38,943 bases of DNA from Treponema sp. (lineage in GTDB: Bacteria > Spirochaetota > Spirochaetia > Treponematales > Breznakiellaceae): NCBI GenBank assembly GCA_031263265.1, contig JAISGE010000143.1, forward strand, positions 1 to 38,943, in the 5' to 3' direction. This document shows, piece by piece, positions 10,104 to 19,481 of this stretch. Made by a program: the position numbers and the translations under genes. Each line of letters starts with the position of its first letter. The first letter of the stretch is position 1. A model generated the notes under the pieces. It did no database searches, was not told where the DNA came from, and saw nothing but the letters and a program-made list of their open reading frames with translations.

Positions 10104-11911
10104 TTGTACCGATGAAGAAAGTATCCCTCGTGGTCATGGATAAGACCAGGGAAGCATCCTTGGAAAAGCTTCGGGAAGTGGGCTTGGTGCATCTGGAGAA
10201 ACGTTCCGTTACTTCTGATGCTCTTTCGGCATTATTGGATCGGAAGGCCAAGGTTGAAAGCGCTTTGGGTTTATTGCGGCCCTATCAGGGGCAGACTCAG
10301 GTTGTGGCAAAGCAGGAACTGGATGGGGCGGAACTGGTGAACCAAATTTTGGCTCTGGGAGATGAGCGCAAAGTCCTCCAGGAACGGTTGCTTGTTACGA
10401 TTAAAGAACAAAGCCGTATTACGAGCTGGGGTAATTTCAATCCGGCATCTTTTAAAGAGTTGGCAGCCCAGGGGATCGTGCTTATCCCTTATAAACTCCC
10501 TCCCAAGGTATATGCATCCCTGGGGAAAGATGATTCCTTTATCCGGCTTGGGGCGGATAAAGCGACGGTGTATGGGCTTAGTGTGGGTAAAGAAATTGCA
10601 GGGGAAATGCCGTTTGTCCTGCCGGAACATTCTCTTAACGAGCTTGGGGAGATCATACAGGAGATCCAGAGAAAGCTGCAGGATATAGAGGCCAGATTTG
10701 TAGCGTTTGCCCGTCAAGAGGATGGAGTTCATGCTGAACTTGAAGAGCTTGTCCAGCATATTGCCTTTGAGACCGCTCGCGCGGGTATGGATCGAGTGGA
10801 ATCGGTTCCTGTGGAGTTTACGGTTTCATGGCTTACCGGGTATGTACCCAATGATTCGGTGGGAACCTTGAAGCGGGCGGCTGCGGAAAACGGCTGGGCC
10901 TTGGCCTTGAGGGACCCGGAGGAAACGGATAATCCGCCGACCCTGGTGCGAAGCAACGCCTTTACCAGGCTGATTCAGCCCTTGTTTAAGCTCTTGGGAA
11001 CTACTCCGGGGTATCGGGAATACGATATTAGCCTATCCTATTTGCTCTTTTTCAGTTTTTTCTTTGCCATGATCTTCGGAGATGCAGGATACGGTTCAAT
11101 CTTGTTTGTAACTGCCCTTATTTTAGGGATAAAATCCATGAAGCAAACCGGGAAAGTTCCTGATGGGATACTACTTTTGGGCTTGCTTTCCCTGTCGACT
11201 ATCTTGTGGGGAACCCTTACCGGTGCATGGTTTGCCATGCAGAACATTCCTAGGTTCTTGGCGGGCCTCAAGGTTCCTTTCCTCGCTTCGGAGCAGAACA
11301 TTAAGCATCTTTGTTTTGTGGTTGGGGCAGGACAGATCGTGCTGGCCCATCTCAAGAACATCAAAAAGGAACTGCCTTCCCTGACTGCCTTAGCCCAACT
11401 GGGTTGGCTCTGTATGGTGGTTGGACTGTATTTTCTGGTACTGAATCTGGTATTGTCCAAAACCGAATTTCCGGTTCCTTCCTTTGCCTTGTACCTTATT
11501 GGGGGCGGCCTTGTGACTTTTTTCATCTTTGTCGAACAAAAGGGAGGGAACTTTCTTAAAAATGTAGGAAAGGGTTTTGCCAACTTCCTGCCTACATTCT
11601 TGAACGCGGTATCGAGTTTCTCGGATATTATTAGTTACATTCGTCTCTTTGCGGTAGGTCTTGCAGGAGCTGCTATAGCGAGTAGTTTTAACGGCATGGC
11701 GGGGGGGCTACCCGCTGGTCCGGTTCGCATCATTGCAGGGGCGTTCATCCTCCTGTTCGGTCATGGGCTTAACCTTGCCATGAATGCCCTTTCAGTGGTG
11801 GTTCATGGGGTACGGCTCAATTTATTGGAATATGCCGGTCATCTGGGAATGGAATGGTCTGGTTATGCATATTCACCCTTTGCGCTGAAACATAAAGCGC
11901 GGCCGGAGTAA
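10100..11911 (+). CDS. atpI: V-type ATP synthase subunit I
   Basis: MIVPMKKVSLVVMDKTREASLEKLREVGLVHLE; FFAMIFGDAGYG; SFSDIISYIRLFAVGLAGAAIA; ATGA overlap with atpD. Confidence 0.95.
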   Translation: MIVPMKKVSLVVMDKTREASLEKLREVGLVHLEKRSVTSDALSALLDRKAKVESALGLLRPYQGQTQVVAKQELDGAELVNQILALGDERKVLQERLLVTIKEQSRITSWGNFNPASFKELAAQGIVLIPYKLPPKVYASLGKDDSFIRLGADKATVYGLSVGKEIAGEMPFVLPEHSLNELGEIIQEIQRKLQDIEARFVAFARQEDGVHAELEELVQHIAFETARAGMDRVESVPVEFTVSWLTGYVPNDSVGTLKRAAAENGWALALRDPEETDNPPTLVRSNAFTRLIQPLFKLLGTTPGYREYDISLSYLLFFSFFFAMIFGDAGYGSILFVTALILGIKSMKQTGKVPDGILLLGLLSLSTILWGTLTGAWFAMQNIPRFLAGLKVPFLASEQNIKHLCFVVGAGQIVLAHLKNIKKELPSLTALAQLGWLCMVVGLYFLVLNLVLSKTEFPVPSFALYLIGGGLVTFFIFVEQKGGNFLKNVGKGFANFLPTFLNAVSSFSDIISYIRLFAVGLAGAAIASSFNGMAGGLPAGPVRIIAGAFILLFGHGLNLAMNALSVVVHGVRLNLLEYAGHLGMEWSGYAYSPFALKHKARPE

Positions 11912-12064
11912 CGTTTAAGGGAGACGGTGAGCGCTTGAAGCGGCTCGCTCGGTATCTTCTTAACCGGTTTCGGAAATTTATACAGTCCAAAGGAGACGTG
12001 GTCTGGAAATTTTAAACAAATGACTAAAATGTTTAGAAAATCCGGATGTTCCGATGGTTAATTT

Positions 12065-12094
12065 TTTGTTAAATAAATGAGTTTATTTAGCAAA
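12065..12094 (+). promoter_or_regulatory. 13-bp stem-loop immediately upstream of the subunit K ribosome-binding site
   Basis: TTTGTTAAATAAA (12065-12077), TGAG loop, TTTATTTAGCAAA (12082-12094); all positions pair, one as U-G wobble. Confidence 0.75.
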
Positions 12095-12112
12095 CCAAAT
12101 TAAGGAGTATAT

Positions 12113-12541
12113 ATGAATATTGGATTGATTGGAGTTGCCGCCTGTCTTGGTCTTGCTGCCTTGGGTTCTGCTTTAGGTGCGGGGGTTGCGGGTATGTCTG
12201 CCATCGGAGCATGGAAGAAATGTTTTATCCAGAATAAACCGGTGCCTTTCATCCTGGTAGCCTTTGCGGGTGCGCCTTTGACGCAGACCATCTATGGGTT
12301 CATTCTGATGAATAGCTTAGTGGGTTTGAATAACCCGGGTGCGCAATTAGGGATTGGGGTATTTTCAGGACTTGCCATGGGCGCTTCGGCCTTATATCAA
12401 GGTAAATGCAGCGCCTGCGCTTCGGATGCCTTCGGAGAAACCGGTCAGGGTTTTGGTAACTACATTCTCGTGATTGGTCTTATTGAAACGGTAGCCCTGT
12501 TCGTGATGGTATTCTCCTTGGGTCTTGCAGGCTCCTTGTAA
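12113..12541 (+). CDS. atpK: V-type ATP synthase subunit K (proteolipid rotor subunit)
   Basis: Gly/Ala-rich hairpins, LTQTIYGFILM, and LIETVALFVMVFSL with the expected ion-binding Glu; SD AAGGAG. Confidence 0.95.
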   Translation: MNIGLIGVAACLGLAALGSALGAGVAGMSAIGAWKKCFIQNKPVPFILVAFAGAPLTQTIYGFILMNSLVGLNNPGAQLGIGVFSGLAMGASALYQGKCSACASDAFGETGQGFGNYILVIGLIETVALFVMVFSLGLAGSL

Positions 12542-12583
12542 AGGTGTATCGAAGTATACCCTTTACCGGACTTTAGGGTGCTT

Positions 12584-13715
12584 GATGGGTCATACTACAC
12601 GGGTAATCAAGATTGGCGGGTTTGGTGCTGTTGAACCGGTCATGCTGGGCGGTACTTTTCCAGTGGTTATACAGACCATGTGGAAAGACCGCCTTTCTTT
12701 TTCTGATCTTACCGGAGTTGCAGGAGAGGAGATCCTTTCCCGTATTAAGACCTTGGCGGCTATAGGTTGCGGCTTACTCCGGTTTGCGGTGCCTGATAGG
12801 GAATCTGCGGATGTGGTGGGAAACTTGGCATCCATGGTTTCCATGCCCTTAGTGGCGGATATTCATTTTGATTATACCCTTGCGCTTCGTTGTCTTGATT
12901 TTCCTATTGCTAAAATTCGTATTAATCCGGGCAACATCGGCAACCGGGAAAAGGTTGAACAGGTGATTGCTAAAGCCGCTTCAAAAGGGGTACCCATACG
13001 GATAGGGGTGAATGGGGGGAGTCTTCCTCAGGATCTGCGGCGTTCTGTGGCAGAAGGCCGCCTTGATCAGGCAGAGGCTTTAGTGCAAGCCGCACAGCGG
13101 GAATTGGATATCTTTCAGGAATTGGATTTTCCCCATGTCTTGGTCTCAATGAAAGCCTCTTCTGTGGCCGATACTATAAAGGCGAACCGGCTCTTGGCGG
13201 ACCGTACTGATGTGCCCCTGCATATTGGGGTTACCGAAGCAGGGCCCCTTATCCCCGGGGTGGTCCGGAATACCCTGGCTATTCATGCCTTACTGTTGGA
13301 GGGGATTGGGGATACGATTCGGGTGTCTCTTTCGGATACTATGGAGCGGGAACTCATTGCCGGGAGGGAGATCCTGAGGAGTGTGGGAACAGGTACTGGA
13401 AAAAAAGCGGTACGTCAGGGGGTGACCCTTGTTTCTTGTCCTCGGTGTGGGAGAAACAGTTTCGATACCCATGGTTTTACCGAGGCTTGGCAGAACCGGT
13501 TGTATGCTCTGGATCGGGATCTTACTATTGCCGTTATGGGTTGTGCGGTCAATGGGCCACAGGAAGCGCGGCACGCGGATCTGGGTATCACTGGCCTGGG
13601 AAACAAGGTGTTTTTATTCCGGCAAGGGAAGGTAGTGAGAACCATTAACGTGGAGGAGGCGGACGCTGCCTTTGGGGAAGAACTGGAGTGGTTGTACCAT
13701 GCAGCGCAGAAGTAA
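12584..13715 (+). CDS. ispG: 4-hydroxy-3-methylbut-2-en-1-yl diphosphate synthase (flavodoxin)
   Basis: VMLGGTFPVVIQTMWKDR, LVADIHFDYTLA, KIRINPGNIG, CPRCGRNSFDT, GCAVNGPQEARHADLGI. Start likely ATG 12584 (MGHTTRVIKIGGFG). Confidence 0.95.
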
Positions 13716-13719
13716 AAAA

Positions 13720-14841
13720 ATGAAAAAAGCGCGAATTTTAGGGTTTCTCGTATTTTTTCTCTGTGGGTCCCTAGTAGGGGCTCAAAGGCAAACTGAGCGT
13801 CCTTATTGGTTTAGTCTTGAACAGGGAAAGTCCTTGTTTAGAAAGGGAGACTATGGAAACGCTCTTTTGGCGTTTGAGGATGCCCGCCGGGATCGCCGGG
13901 AACTCTATACCCGGATGGAACAGGATCTCATTGATTTGTTATCGATTCCTGAGGTGCGTTTGTTAGGGGATTCGCTGGATCAAATAGAGCCTTATATTAC
14001 CGAACGGTATCAGATAAATGCAGCGGCTGCTCTCCGGGAGTTGTATTTTCGGGTACCCCGGGCATCCCTGGAAGGATCAGCTACCAGGGCCTTGGAAGCT
14101 CTGGGGCATCTTAAGTATTATCCTGAGGCGGAATATTGGATAGGAGAAAGTTACCGGGTTGAGGGAGAATTGGGGGTGGCTTTGGGCCAGTATCAGAAGG
14201 CCCATGAACAGCGAGTCTTTTTGGAAAATCCTGGGTTTGATATAGAAATTCTATATAAGATCATTGATATTCTTAAAATCAGGCAAAATTATACTGAGAT
14301 GGAAAAGCGGCTTCTGGAGACCCTTGAGGGAGATACCCTATGGTCTGGGGGGAGAATGAATCTAAATACCAAAAGCGCCATGCTCAAGGTCTTGGAGAAC
14401 GATGGAATTAACCGGTTTTTAACGGTTTACCGGTATAACAATGCCCTGGTAGAACGGGCACATCGACTTTTGGGTTACTATTACTACACCTCAGGACGAT
14501 ACAACCGGGCCGTGGAACACCTGATGTTCTCATGTTTGATTCAGAATACCATTGTGATTGAGGAGGTAATCCGTACTCAGTATGATTTTACCTTTACTTC
14601 CCTGGAGAACCTGCTCACGCAAGCCCTTAAACGGCGGACGTTGGTGGAGTATATTGAAGGAGCTGAATACTATAAGACCCTCTATTATATGGGAGCAGCT
14701 TTGTATGGTGATGGCAAGTTGGTTTCTGCAAGGCGGTTCTGGACATTCTTAAGCGGACATTCTGATGCAGGTGAATGGGGCGGGAGGGCGCGTAGTCAGT
14801 TACGGAGTCCTTTTGTGGAGCAAGTGGTAGAAATGCCTTGA
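13720..14841 (+). CDS. Exported TPR-repeat-like protein
   Basis: N-terminal signal-like MKKARILGFLVFFLCGSLVGA followed by helical repeat segments (GKSLFRKGDYGNALLAFEDA; LLGYYYYTSGRYNRAVEHL). Confidence 0.7.
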   Translation: MKKARILGFLVFFLCGSLVGAQRQTERPYWFSLEQGKSLFRKGDYGNALLAFEDARRDRRELYTRMEQDLIDLLSIPEVRLLGDSLDQIEPYITERYQINAAAALRELYFRVPRASLEGSATRALEALGHLKYYPEAEYWIGESYRVEGELGVALGQYQKAHEQRVFLENPGFDIEILYKIIDILKIRQNYTEMEKRLLETLEGDTLWSGGRMNLNTKSAMLKVLENDGINRFLTVYRYNNALVERAHRLLGYYYYTSGRYNRAVEHLMFSCLIQNTIVIEEVIRTQYDFTFTSLENLLTQALKRRTLVEYIEGAEYYKTLYYMGAALYGDGKLVSARRFWTFLSGHSDAGEWGGRARSQLRSPFVEQVVEMP

Positions 14842-14923
14842 TACATGGGTACTGATTAGGGGTATGGTTGGGAGAAGCGGACAGGGCATTCAAAAAAGAA
14901 TAGTTGCCATTGAGGAGTAATTA

Positions 14924-15274
14924 ATGCAGACGATTATGCATGTGGATAATAGCCTATTCTTCAGAAAGGTAATGAAGACGTTTCTGGCGGAACATGGATT
15001 TTTGGGTGAAAGTTTTTCCCAAGGAACCGAAGCGCTTGAGGTTATTGCCCAAGGGCATGTAGCTTTGGTCATTACTGGGATGGTCCTTTCCGATATGAAT
15101 GGCTGGAAATTTATTAAAAGAATCATAACTTCTTCTAATGTTCCCATTATTGTGCTTACCTCAAATACGTCAAAAGCAGAACAGTACGGTTTGAAGGCTT
15201 TAGGAATTAAAGACCATATCCTCAAGTCAGGAGCATGGAAAGAAAAACTCCTGTCCCATTTATACCGGTTGTAA
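14924..15274 (+). CDS. Single-domain receiver protein with altered phospho-acceptor site
   Basis: MQTIMHVDNSLFFRKVMKTFLAEHGF...LVITGMVLSDMNGWKFIKRI...PIIVLTSN; receiver fold lacking the canonical Asp. Confidence 0.8.
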   Translation: MQTIMHVDNSLFFRKVMKTFLAEHGFLGESFSQGTEALEVIAQGHVALVITGMVLSDMNGWKFIKRIITSSNVPIIVLTSNTSKAEQYGLKALGIKDHILKSGAWKEKLLSHLYRL

Positions 15275-15387
15275 GCCTGGGGTTCTTGGGGGATATTACC
15301 AAGAAAAGTCTGCGAATTATACGAAATAATCCGTGAAATCTGTCGCCTTGTTTTAAATTGTTGCCTTGATTGTAAGTTCAGAGCCGA

Positions 15388-15417
15388 TTGACAATCAGTG
15401 TACCTTTATGGTATTTT
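15388..15417 (+). promoter_or_regulatory. Candidate sigma70-type promoter upstream of the 55-aa zinc-ribbon gene
   Basis: TTGACA at 15388-15393, 18-bp spacer, TATTTT at 15412-15417. Confidence 0.4.
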
Positions 15418-15469
15418 TTATAGATACATTATTAAAGCAAAGGCCTTATAATGGCGAGGAGATGTTTCT

Positions 15470-15637
15470 ATGGCTCAGAGTAAAAATTCCCGTACGTCCA
15501 GCGCTACTCAAAAATTCTTTTGTTCTTGTGGCGGAGAAGTTAAAATGAAGACCCTCTTTGAAAAAGGTAAAGTTAAGAATGTTGCCGAATGTGAAAAATG
15601 TAAGCGTTTGGAACGGCGGCCTTCGGATTTTAAATGA
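15470..15637 (+). CDS. 55-aa zinc-ribbon-like protein (not in supplied ORF track)
   Basis: Manual translation MAQSKNSRTSSATQKFFCSCGGEVKMKTLFEKGKVKNVAECEKCKRLERRPSDFK*; SD GAGGAG; CxCGG and CxxC motifs. Confidence 0.8.
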   Translation: MAQSKNSRTSSATQKFFCSCGGEVKMKTLFEKGKVKNVAECEKCKRLERRPSDFK

Positions 15638-15656
15638 AGCGTCAGGGGTTTCTTAT

Positions 15657-15670
15657 AACCAACGTTGGTT
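15657..15670. repeat. 14-bp perfect palindrome AACCAACGTTGGTT between the zinc-ribbon gene and rpsT
   Basis: Read directly; followed by further Ts. Confidence 0.6.
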
Positions 15671-15728
15671 TTTGAGTAAACAGGGTATGAGGAAAGGAGT
15701 AAACAATTGATAGGAGGAGGATTTTCCT

Positions 15729-16013
15729 TTGGCAGGTAAAAACAGTTCTGCGTTCAAACGGCACCGGCAGAGTGAAGAACGGCGTATCAGAAATAAGGCG
15801 GTAAAAAGTTCCGTCAGGACAATCACCAAGAAATTTGTGGTGTTAGCTCAAAAAAAAGAGCTTGATGCAGCGGGAGCAGCGCTCAAAGAGATGATAAAGA
15901 AAATTGATACCGCTGCACAGAAAGGGATTATCAAAAAAAACACCGCAGCTCGCAAAAAATCAAGGATGCAGCGGTTCTTTAATACGATTAATCAAACTGT
16001 AGCTGCTCAGTAA
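15729..16013 (+). CDS. rpsT: 30S ribosomal protein S20 (TTG start)
   Basis: AGKNSSAFKRHRQSEERRIRNKAVKSSVRTITKKF...GIIKKNTAARKKSRMQRFFN. Confidence 0.95.
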   Translation: MAGKNSSAFKRHRQSEERRIRNKAVKSSVRTITKKFVVLAQKKELDAAGAALKEMIKKIDTAAQKGIIKKNTAARKKSRMQRFFNTINQTVAAQ

Positions 16014-16125
16014 GTACGGGGTACACAAAACGGTTTCAACGGTATTTTAGTATTACCTCGTATATAGCCCAAGCGGTATGATCGGGTAGAGGGATATGAG
16101 ATAAGGAAAGGGGAATGAGGGTATA

Positions 16126-16482
16126 ATGATAGAGAAAAAGTATACCAAAGCTGATCTGATTGATTCGGTGTATCGTAAGACCCGTATTGATCGAAAAGAG
16201 GTACAGACAATTATTGAGTGTTTCTTAGATACGATACAGTCTGGTCTCTTGGAAGAGGCGACCCTTGAATTACGGGGATTTGGGACTTTTGAGTTCAAAA
16301 TAAGAAAGGGTAGGGAAAAGGCAAGAAATCCAAAAACCGGAGCAACCTTGTCGGTTCAGGCTCATGGGGCAGTTACCTTTAGGCCGGGAAGAAAATTAAA
16401 ACAGGATCTATGGGGCTTGGGCAAGGAGAAAGGGTCTGCTGATTTCAAAGATAGGGAAGTCTATGGGCAGGAGCCTCAGTAA
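16126..16482 (+). CDS. HU/IHF-family DNA-binding protein
   Basis: YTKADLIDSVYRKTRIDRKEVQTIIECFLDTIQSGLLEEATLELRGFGTFEFKIRKGREKARNPKTG. Confidence 0.94.
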   Translation: MIEKKYTKADLIDSVYRKTRIDRKEVQTIIECFLDTIQSGLLEEATLELRGFGTFEFKIRKGREKARNPKTGATLSVQAHGAVTFRPGRKLKQDLWGLGKEKGSADFKDREVYGQEPQ

Positions 16483-16488
16483 GGGTAC

Positions 16489-18141
16489 ATGACTGGGGTT
16501 CAAGGCGGGAACCAGATACTACCCAAGGGGCTTATTCCTATGGGAGCAGTATTGCTGGGGGCAGTATTGTTTGCCGGCGGGTTTCCCAATCTTGTATGGG
16601 AAGAGGGTTTACCTTTTTTAGCATGGATTGCCTATGTGCCGGTGTTTTGGCTTACTTATCAAGTGGGCTTTGCGAGTTCTTGCCTATGGGGGGCTCTTTA
16701 TGGGTATGGGGCATATAGTCTTTTTAATTACTGGTTAAGCGCTTTTCATCCGCTGGCAGGTTTAATCGTAGGGCTCATTTACCTTGTGTTTTTTATGCTC
16801 CTTTTTCCTCTCTTGAAATTGGCGGTGGTTCTTTTTCCGCGGCGGGGATATCTGGTCCAAGGGCTTTTGTGGATAAGTTTTGAATACCTGCGTACCCAAG
16901 GTTTTTTGGGGTATTCTTATGGTATCACCGGATATTCCCAGTGGCGGTTTATTCCCCTTATCCAGATCGCCGATACATTCGGGGTCTGGGGGGTTTCTGT
17001 GTTGGTGGTGTTTCCCTCGGCGTGGTTGGCCGCAGCTATAGCTCGTATTGCAAGACCTGAAAAACGAGAAAAAGAGGGAAAACAGGATCGGATTAAGGTA
17101 TTTTTAGTGCAGGAAGGGGTACCGGGGATGATGTGGCTTGGGGCCTTAATCGGGGCTTTGGTTTATGGCTATACCGCTCAGGTAGATTATGCTCACGCTC
17201 CTTCCGCACGGATAGCCTTGATTCAGCATAATACCGATCCATGGTTAGGGGGTATTAGGGAATACCGGAAAAATTACGAGGTCTTGAAACGGCTCTCTGA
17301 TGAGGCCCTCAAAGCAGATCCCAAACCGGATCTGGTGGTATGGTCTGAGACTGCCTTTGTTCCCCGGATTTACTGGCATATCACGTATCGAGATGATCAG
17401 CTCTCGTATACCTTAGTGAAGGAACTTATGGATTACTTATCCCTTCAGGAAGTTCCCTTTATTATAGGAAACGATGATGCCCGCAAAGACCCGGCGAAGA
17501 ATCCTGGAGCAGATCACCGGGTTGATTACAATGCAGCCATGCTCTTTGATCGGGGGCTTATTACCGGGGTGTATCGCAAGCTTCATCTGGTACCTTTTAC
17601 TGAGCATTTCCCCTATGAAAAACAGTTGCCGTTGATCTATGAGGCCCTCCGTAATGCGGATACCCATTTCTGGGAGCAAGGGAACGAGGCTACGGTGTTT
17701 ACCGTTAACGGCCTTACTTTTTCAAGTCCTATCTGTTTTGAGGATACCTTTGGTTATCTATCCCGGGATTTTGTGCGGAATGGGGCTGAACTTATTGTCA
17801 ACCTTACCAATGACGCGTGGTCGAACAGTCTCCCCGCCCAGATGCAGCATCTGTCTATGGCTGTGTTTCGAGCAGTGGAAAACCGGCGGGCTATGGTGCG
17901 TTCCACTGCTTCGGGCCAAACATGCGCGATAGATCCCAACGGCGCCATTATAGCTATGGCTGAGCCTTTTATTGAAACCCAGTTGACTGTCCAGGTTCCG
18001 GTGATTACTCTGGATTCAGGGTATACCAAATACGGGGATTTTTTGCCTCAATGCTGCGTGGTTGCCACGGTTATCCTATTGATCCTCGGTATCGGAGGGA
18101 GTATACTAAAACAAAGTAAAAAAGAGGGCTTTGCGGATTGA
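16489..18141 (+). CDS. lnt: Apolipoprotein N-acyltransferase
   Basis: N-terminal multi-TM region, then nitrilase domain: LVVWSETAFVP, YRKLHLVPFTEHFPYE, SPICFEDTFG, NLTNDAWSN, MVRSTASGQTCAIDPNG. Confidence 0.94.
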   Translation: MTGVQGGNQILPKGLIPMGAVLLGAVLFAGGFPNLVWEEGLPFLAWIAYVPVFWLTYQVGFASSCLWGALYGYGAYSLFNYWLSAFHPLAGLIVGLIYLVFFMLLFPLLKLAVVLFPRRGYLVQGLLWISFEYLRTQGFLGYSYGITGYSQWRFIPLIQIADTFGVWGVSVLVVFPSAWLAAAIARIARPEKREKEGKQDRIKVFLVQEGVPGMMWLGALIGALVYGYTAQVDYAHAPSARIALIQHNTDPWLGGIREYRKNYEVLKRLSDEALKADPKPDLVVWSETAFVPRIYWHITYRDDQLSYTLVKELMDYLSLQEVPFIIGNDDARKDPAKNPGADHRVDYNAAMLFDRGLITGVYRKLHLVPFTEHFPYEKQLPLIYEALRNADTHFWEQGNEATVFTVNGLTFSSPICFEDTFGYLSRDFVRNGAELIVNLTNDAWSNSLPAQMQHLSMAVFRAVENRRAMVRSTASGQTCAIDPNGAIIAMAEPFIETQLTVQVPVITLDSGYTKYGDFLPQCCVVATVILLILGIGGSILKQSKKEGFAD

Positions 18142-18239
18142 CAATGTCATGTACCTCATAGGAAAATGAATAAAATGAGTTTTTGTATAACTGCAAAGGC
18201 TCATGAGATGTGTTTAATGTTTAAAAAAGGAAGGAAGAT

Positions 18240-18965
18240 ATGAACTCTCATAAGAAGATACTCATGGTGGATGATGAGCTTATCAATCTTGAGTTCTTTG
18301 AAGTCATGCTTACCAAACTTGGGTTTATCGTAGAAAAGGCCAGTGACGGAGTGGAGGCGCTAGAAAAAGTACGGCGTTTTTATCCGGATCTTATCATATT
18401 GGATAATATCATGCCTCGGATGTCCGGCTGGGAATGTACCAAAGCCTTAAAGGCAGATCCCCAATTTCGGGAAATTCCTATTATTATGCTTTCTGCCTTG
18501 GATGATGTTAAGGATAAGGTCGAGGGCTTTGAGCTGGGGGTGGATGATTATATCACCAAACCTTTTAATTTTTCTGAGGTTCTGGCACGGATCCGGGCAC
18601 TGCTTCGTAATCGGGATCTGTTTACTCAGATTCGGGTACGGGAGACCTGTTTGGGCCTTGCAGAAGAATTAAACACCGATATAAAAACTAATTTAGTGAA
18701 TTTTGTGCACAGTATTGATGCCTTGGACAACGCCATTGCCCAGATTGCCCCCGCTGGACTTATTGCTCAGGAACATACAGAGCAGCAGGATACTTTGGCT
18801 CAGGTCTTGGCGTTGGTGCAGGACAAAAGTCGAGCGGTAAGAAAACAGATTGCCGAATTAGATGCCTGTATTGAGAAGACGATTCTGGACTGGGAGGATA
18901 TAAAAAAAGATAGTAATGGGTTTATGGTTGGTGAAAATCATAGCCGAAGTCCCAGGGATCAGTAG
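18240..18965 (+). CDS. Response regulator with canonical receiver domain and uncharacterised helical C-terminus
   Basis: ILMVDDELINLEFF, PDLIILDNIMPRMSGWE, DDYITKPF; SD GGAAGG. Confidence 0.9.
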   Translation: MNSHKKILMVDDELINLEFFEVMLTKLGFIVEKASDGVEALEKVRRFYPDLIILDNIMPRMSGWECTKALKADPQFREIPIIMLSALDDVKDKVEGFELGVDDYITKPFNFSEVLARIRALLRNRDLFTQIRVRETCLGLAEELNTDIKTNLVNFVHSIDALDNAIAQIAPAGLIAQEHTEQQDTLAQVLALVQDKSRAVRKQIAELDACIEKTILDWEDIKKDSNGFMVGENHSRSPRDQ

Positions 18966-19058
18966 GTTCTTAAGAGCGGGGGTATAGAGTAAGCTGTTGT
19001 CCTATGCTGCGTTTGTAGTACTTTAAAAAAGTAAAAAGATGAGAAATTAAGGTAATAC

Positions 19059-19481
19059 ATGGCTAATCAAGAAGGAAAAAGAAAAGAGGGTTCCCGCTTA
19101 GTCACTTTTGGGGTTGGTACGCGCTTTGATGGGTACTTGAAATTTACCGAGACCCTTTGCATCCGCGGACAATTTAAGGGTACCATAGAAGCTCAGGGTA
19201 CCCTGATTGTGGATAAGGGAGCGGTGGTTGAGGCGGATCATATCTCGGTAAGTTCCCTCGCGGTATATGGAACCGTGGTGGCTCCGGTATATGCAGTGGA
19301 TAAGATTGATATGTTTCCTGGAGCCAAAGTTCGAGGAGACCTTATTGCTGCCCGTTTACGGATTGCCGATGGGGTGCTGTTTGAAGGCCAATGTACCATG
19401 ACCCAGGTAGAGCAGGAGGTAGAAATATTCTCAAGGCCGACTCAAGAGATCAAAGCGGAATTGCAGAGAACCAATGAGTGA
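19059..19481 (+). CDS. Bactofilin family protein
   Basis: FGVGTRFDGYLKFTETLCIRGQFKGTIEAQGTLIVDKGAVVEADHISVSSLAVYGTVVAPVYAVDKIDMFPGAKVRGDLIA. Confidence 0.92.
   Translation: MANQEGKRKEGSRLVTFGVGTRFDGYLKFTETLCIRGQFKGTIEAQGTLIVDKGAVVEADHISVSSLAVYGTVVAPVYAVDKIDMFPGAKVRGDLIAARLRIADGVLFEGQCTMTQVEQEVEIFSRPTQEIKAELQRTNE

Noticed and set aside
11701-11707. G7 run in atpI
   Set aside because: Short, encodes conserved glycines in a TM region; no sign of contingency function.
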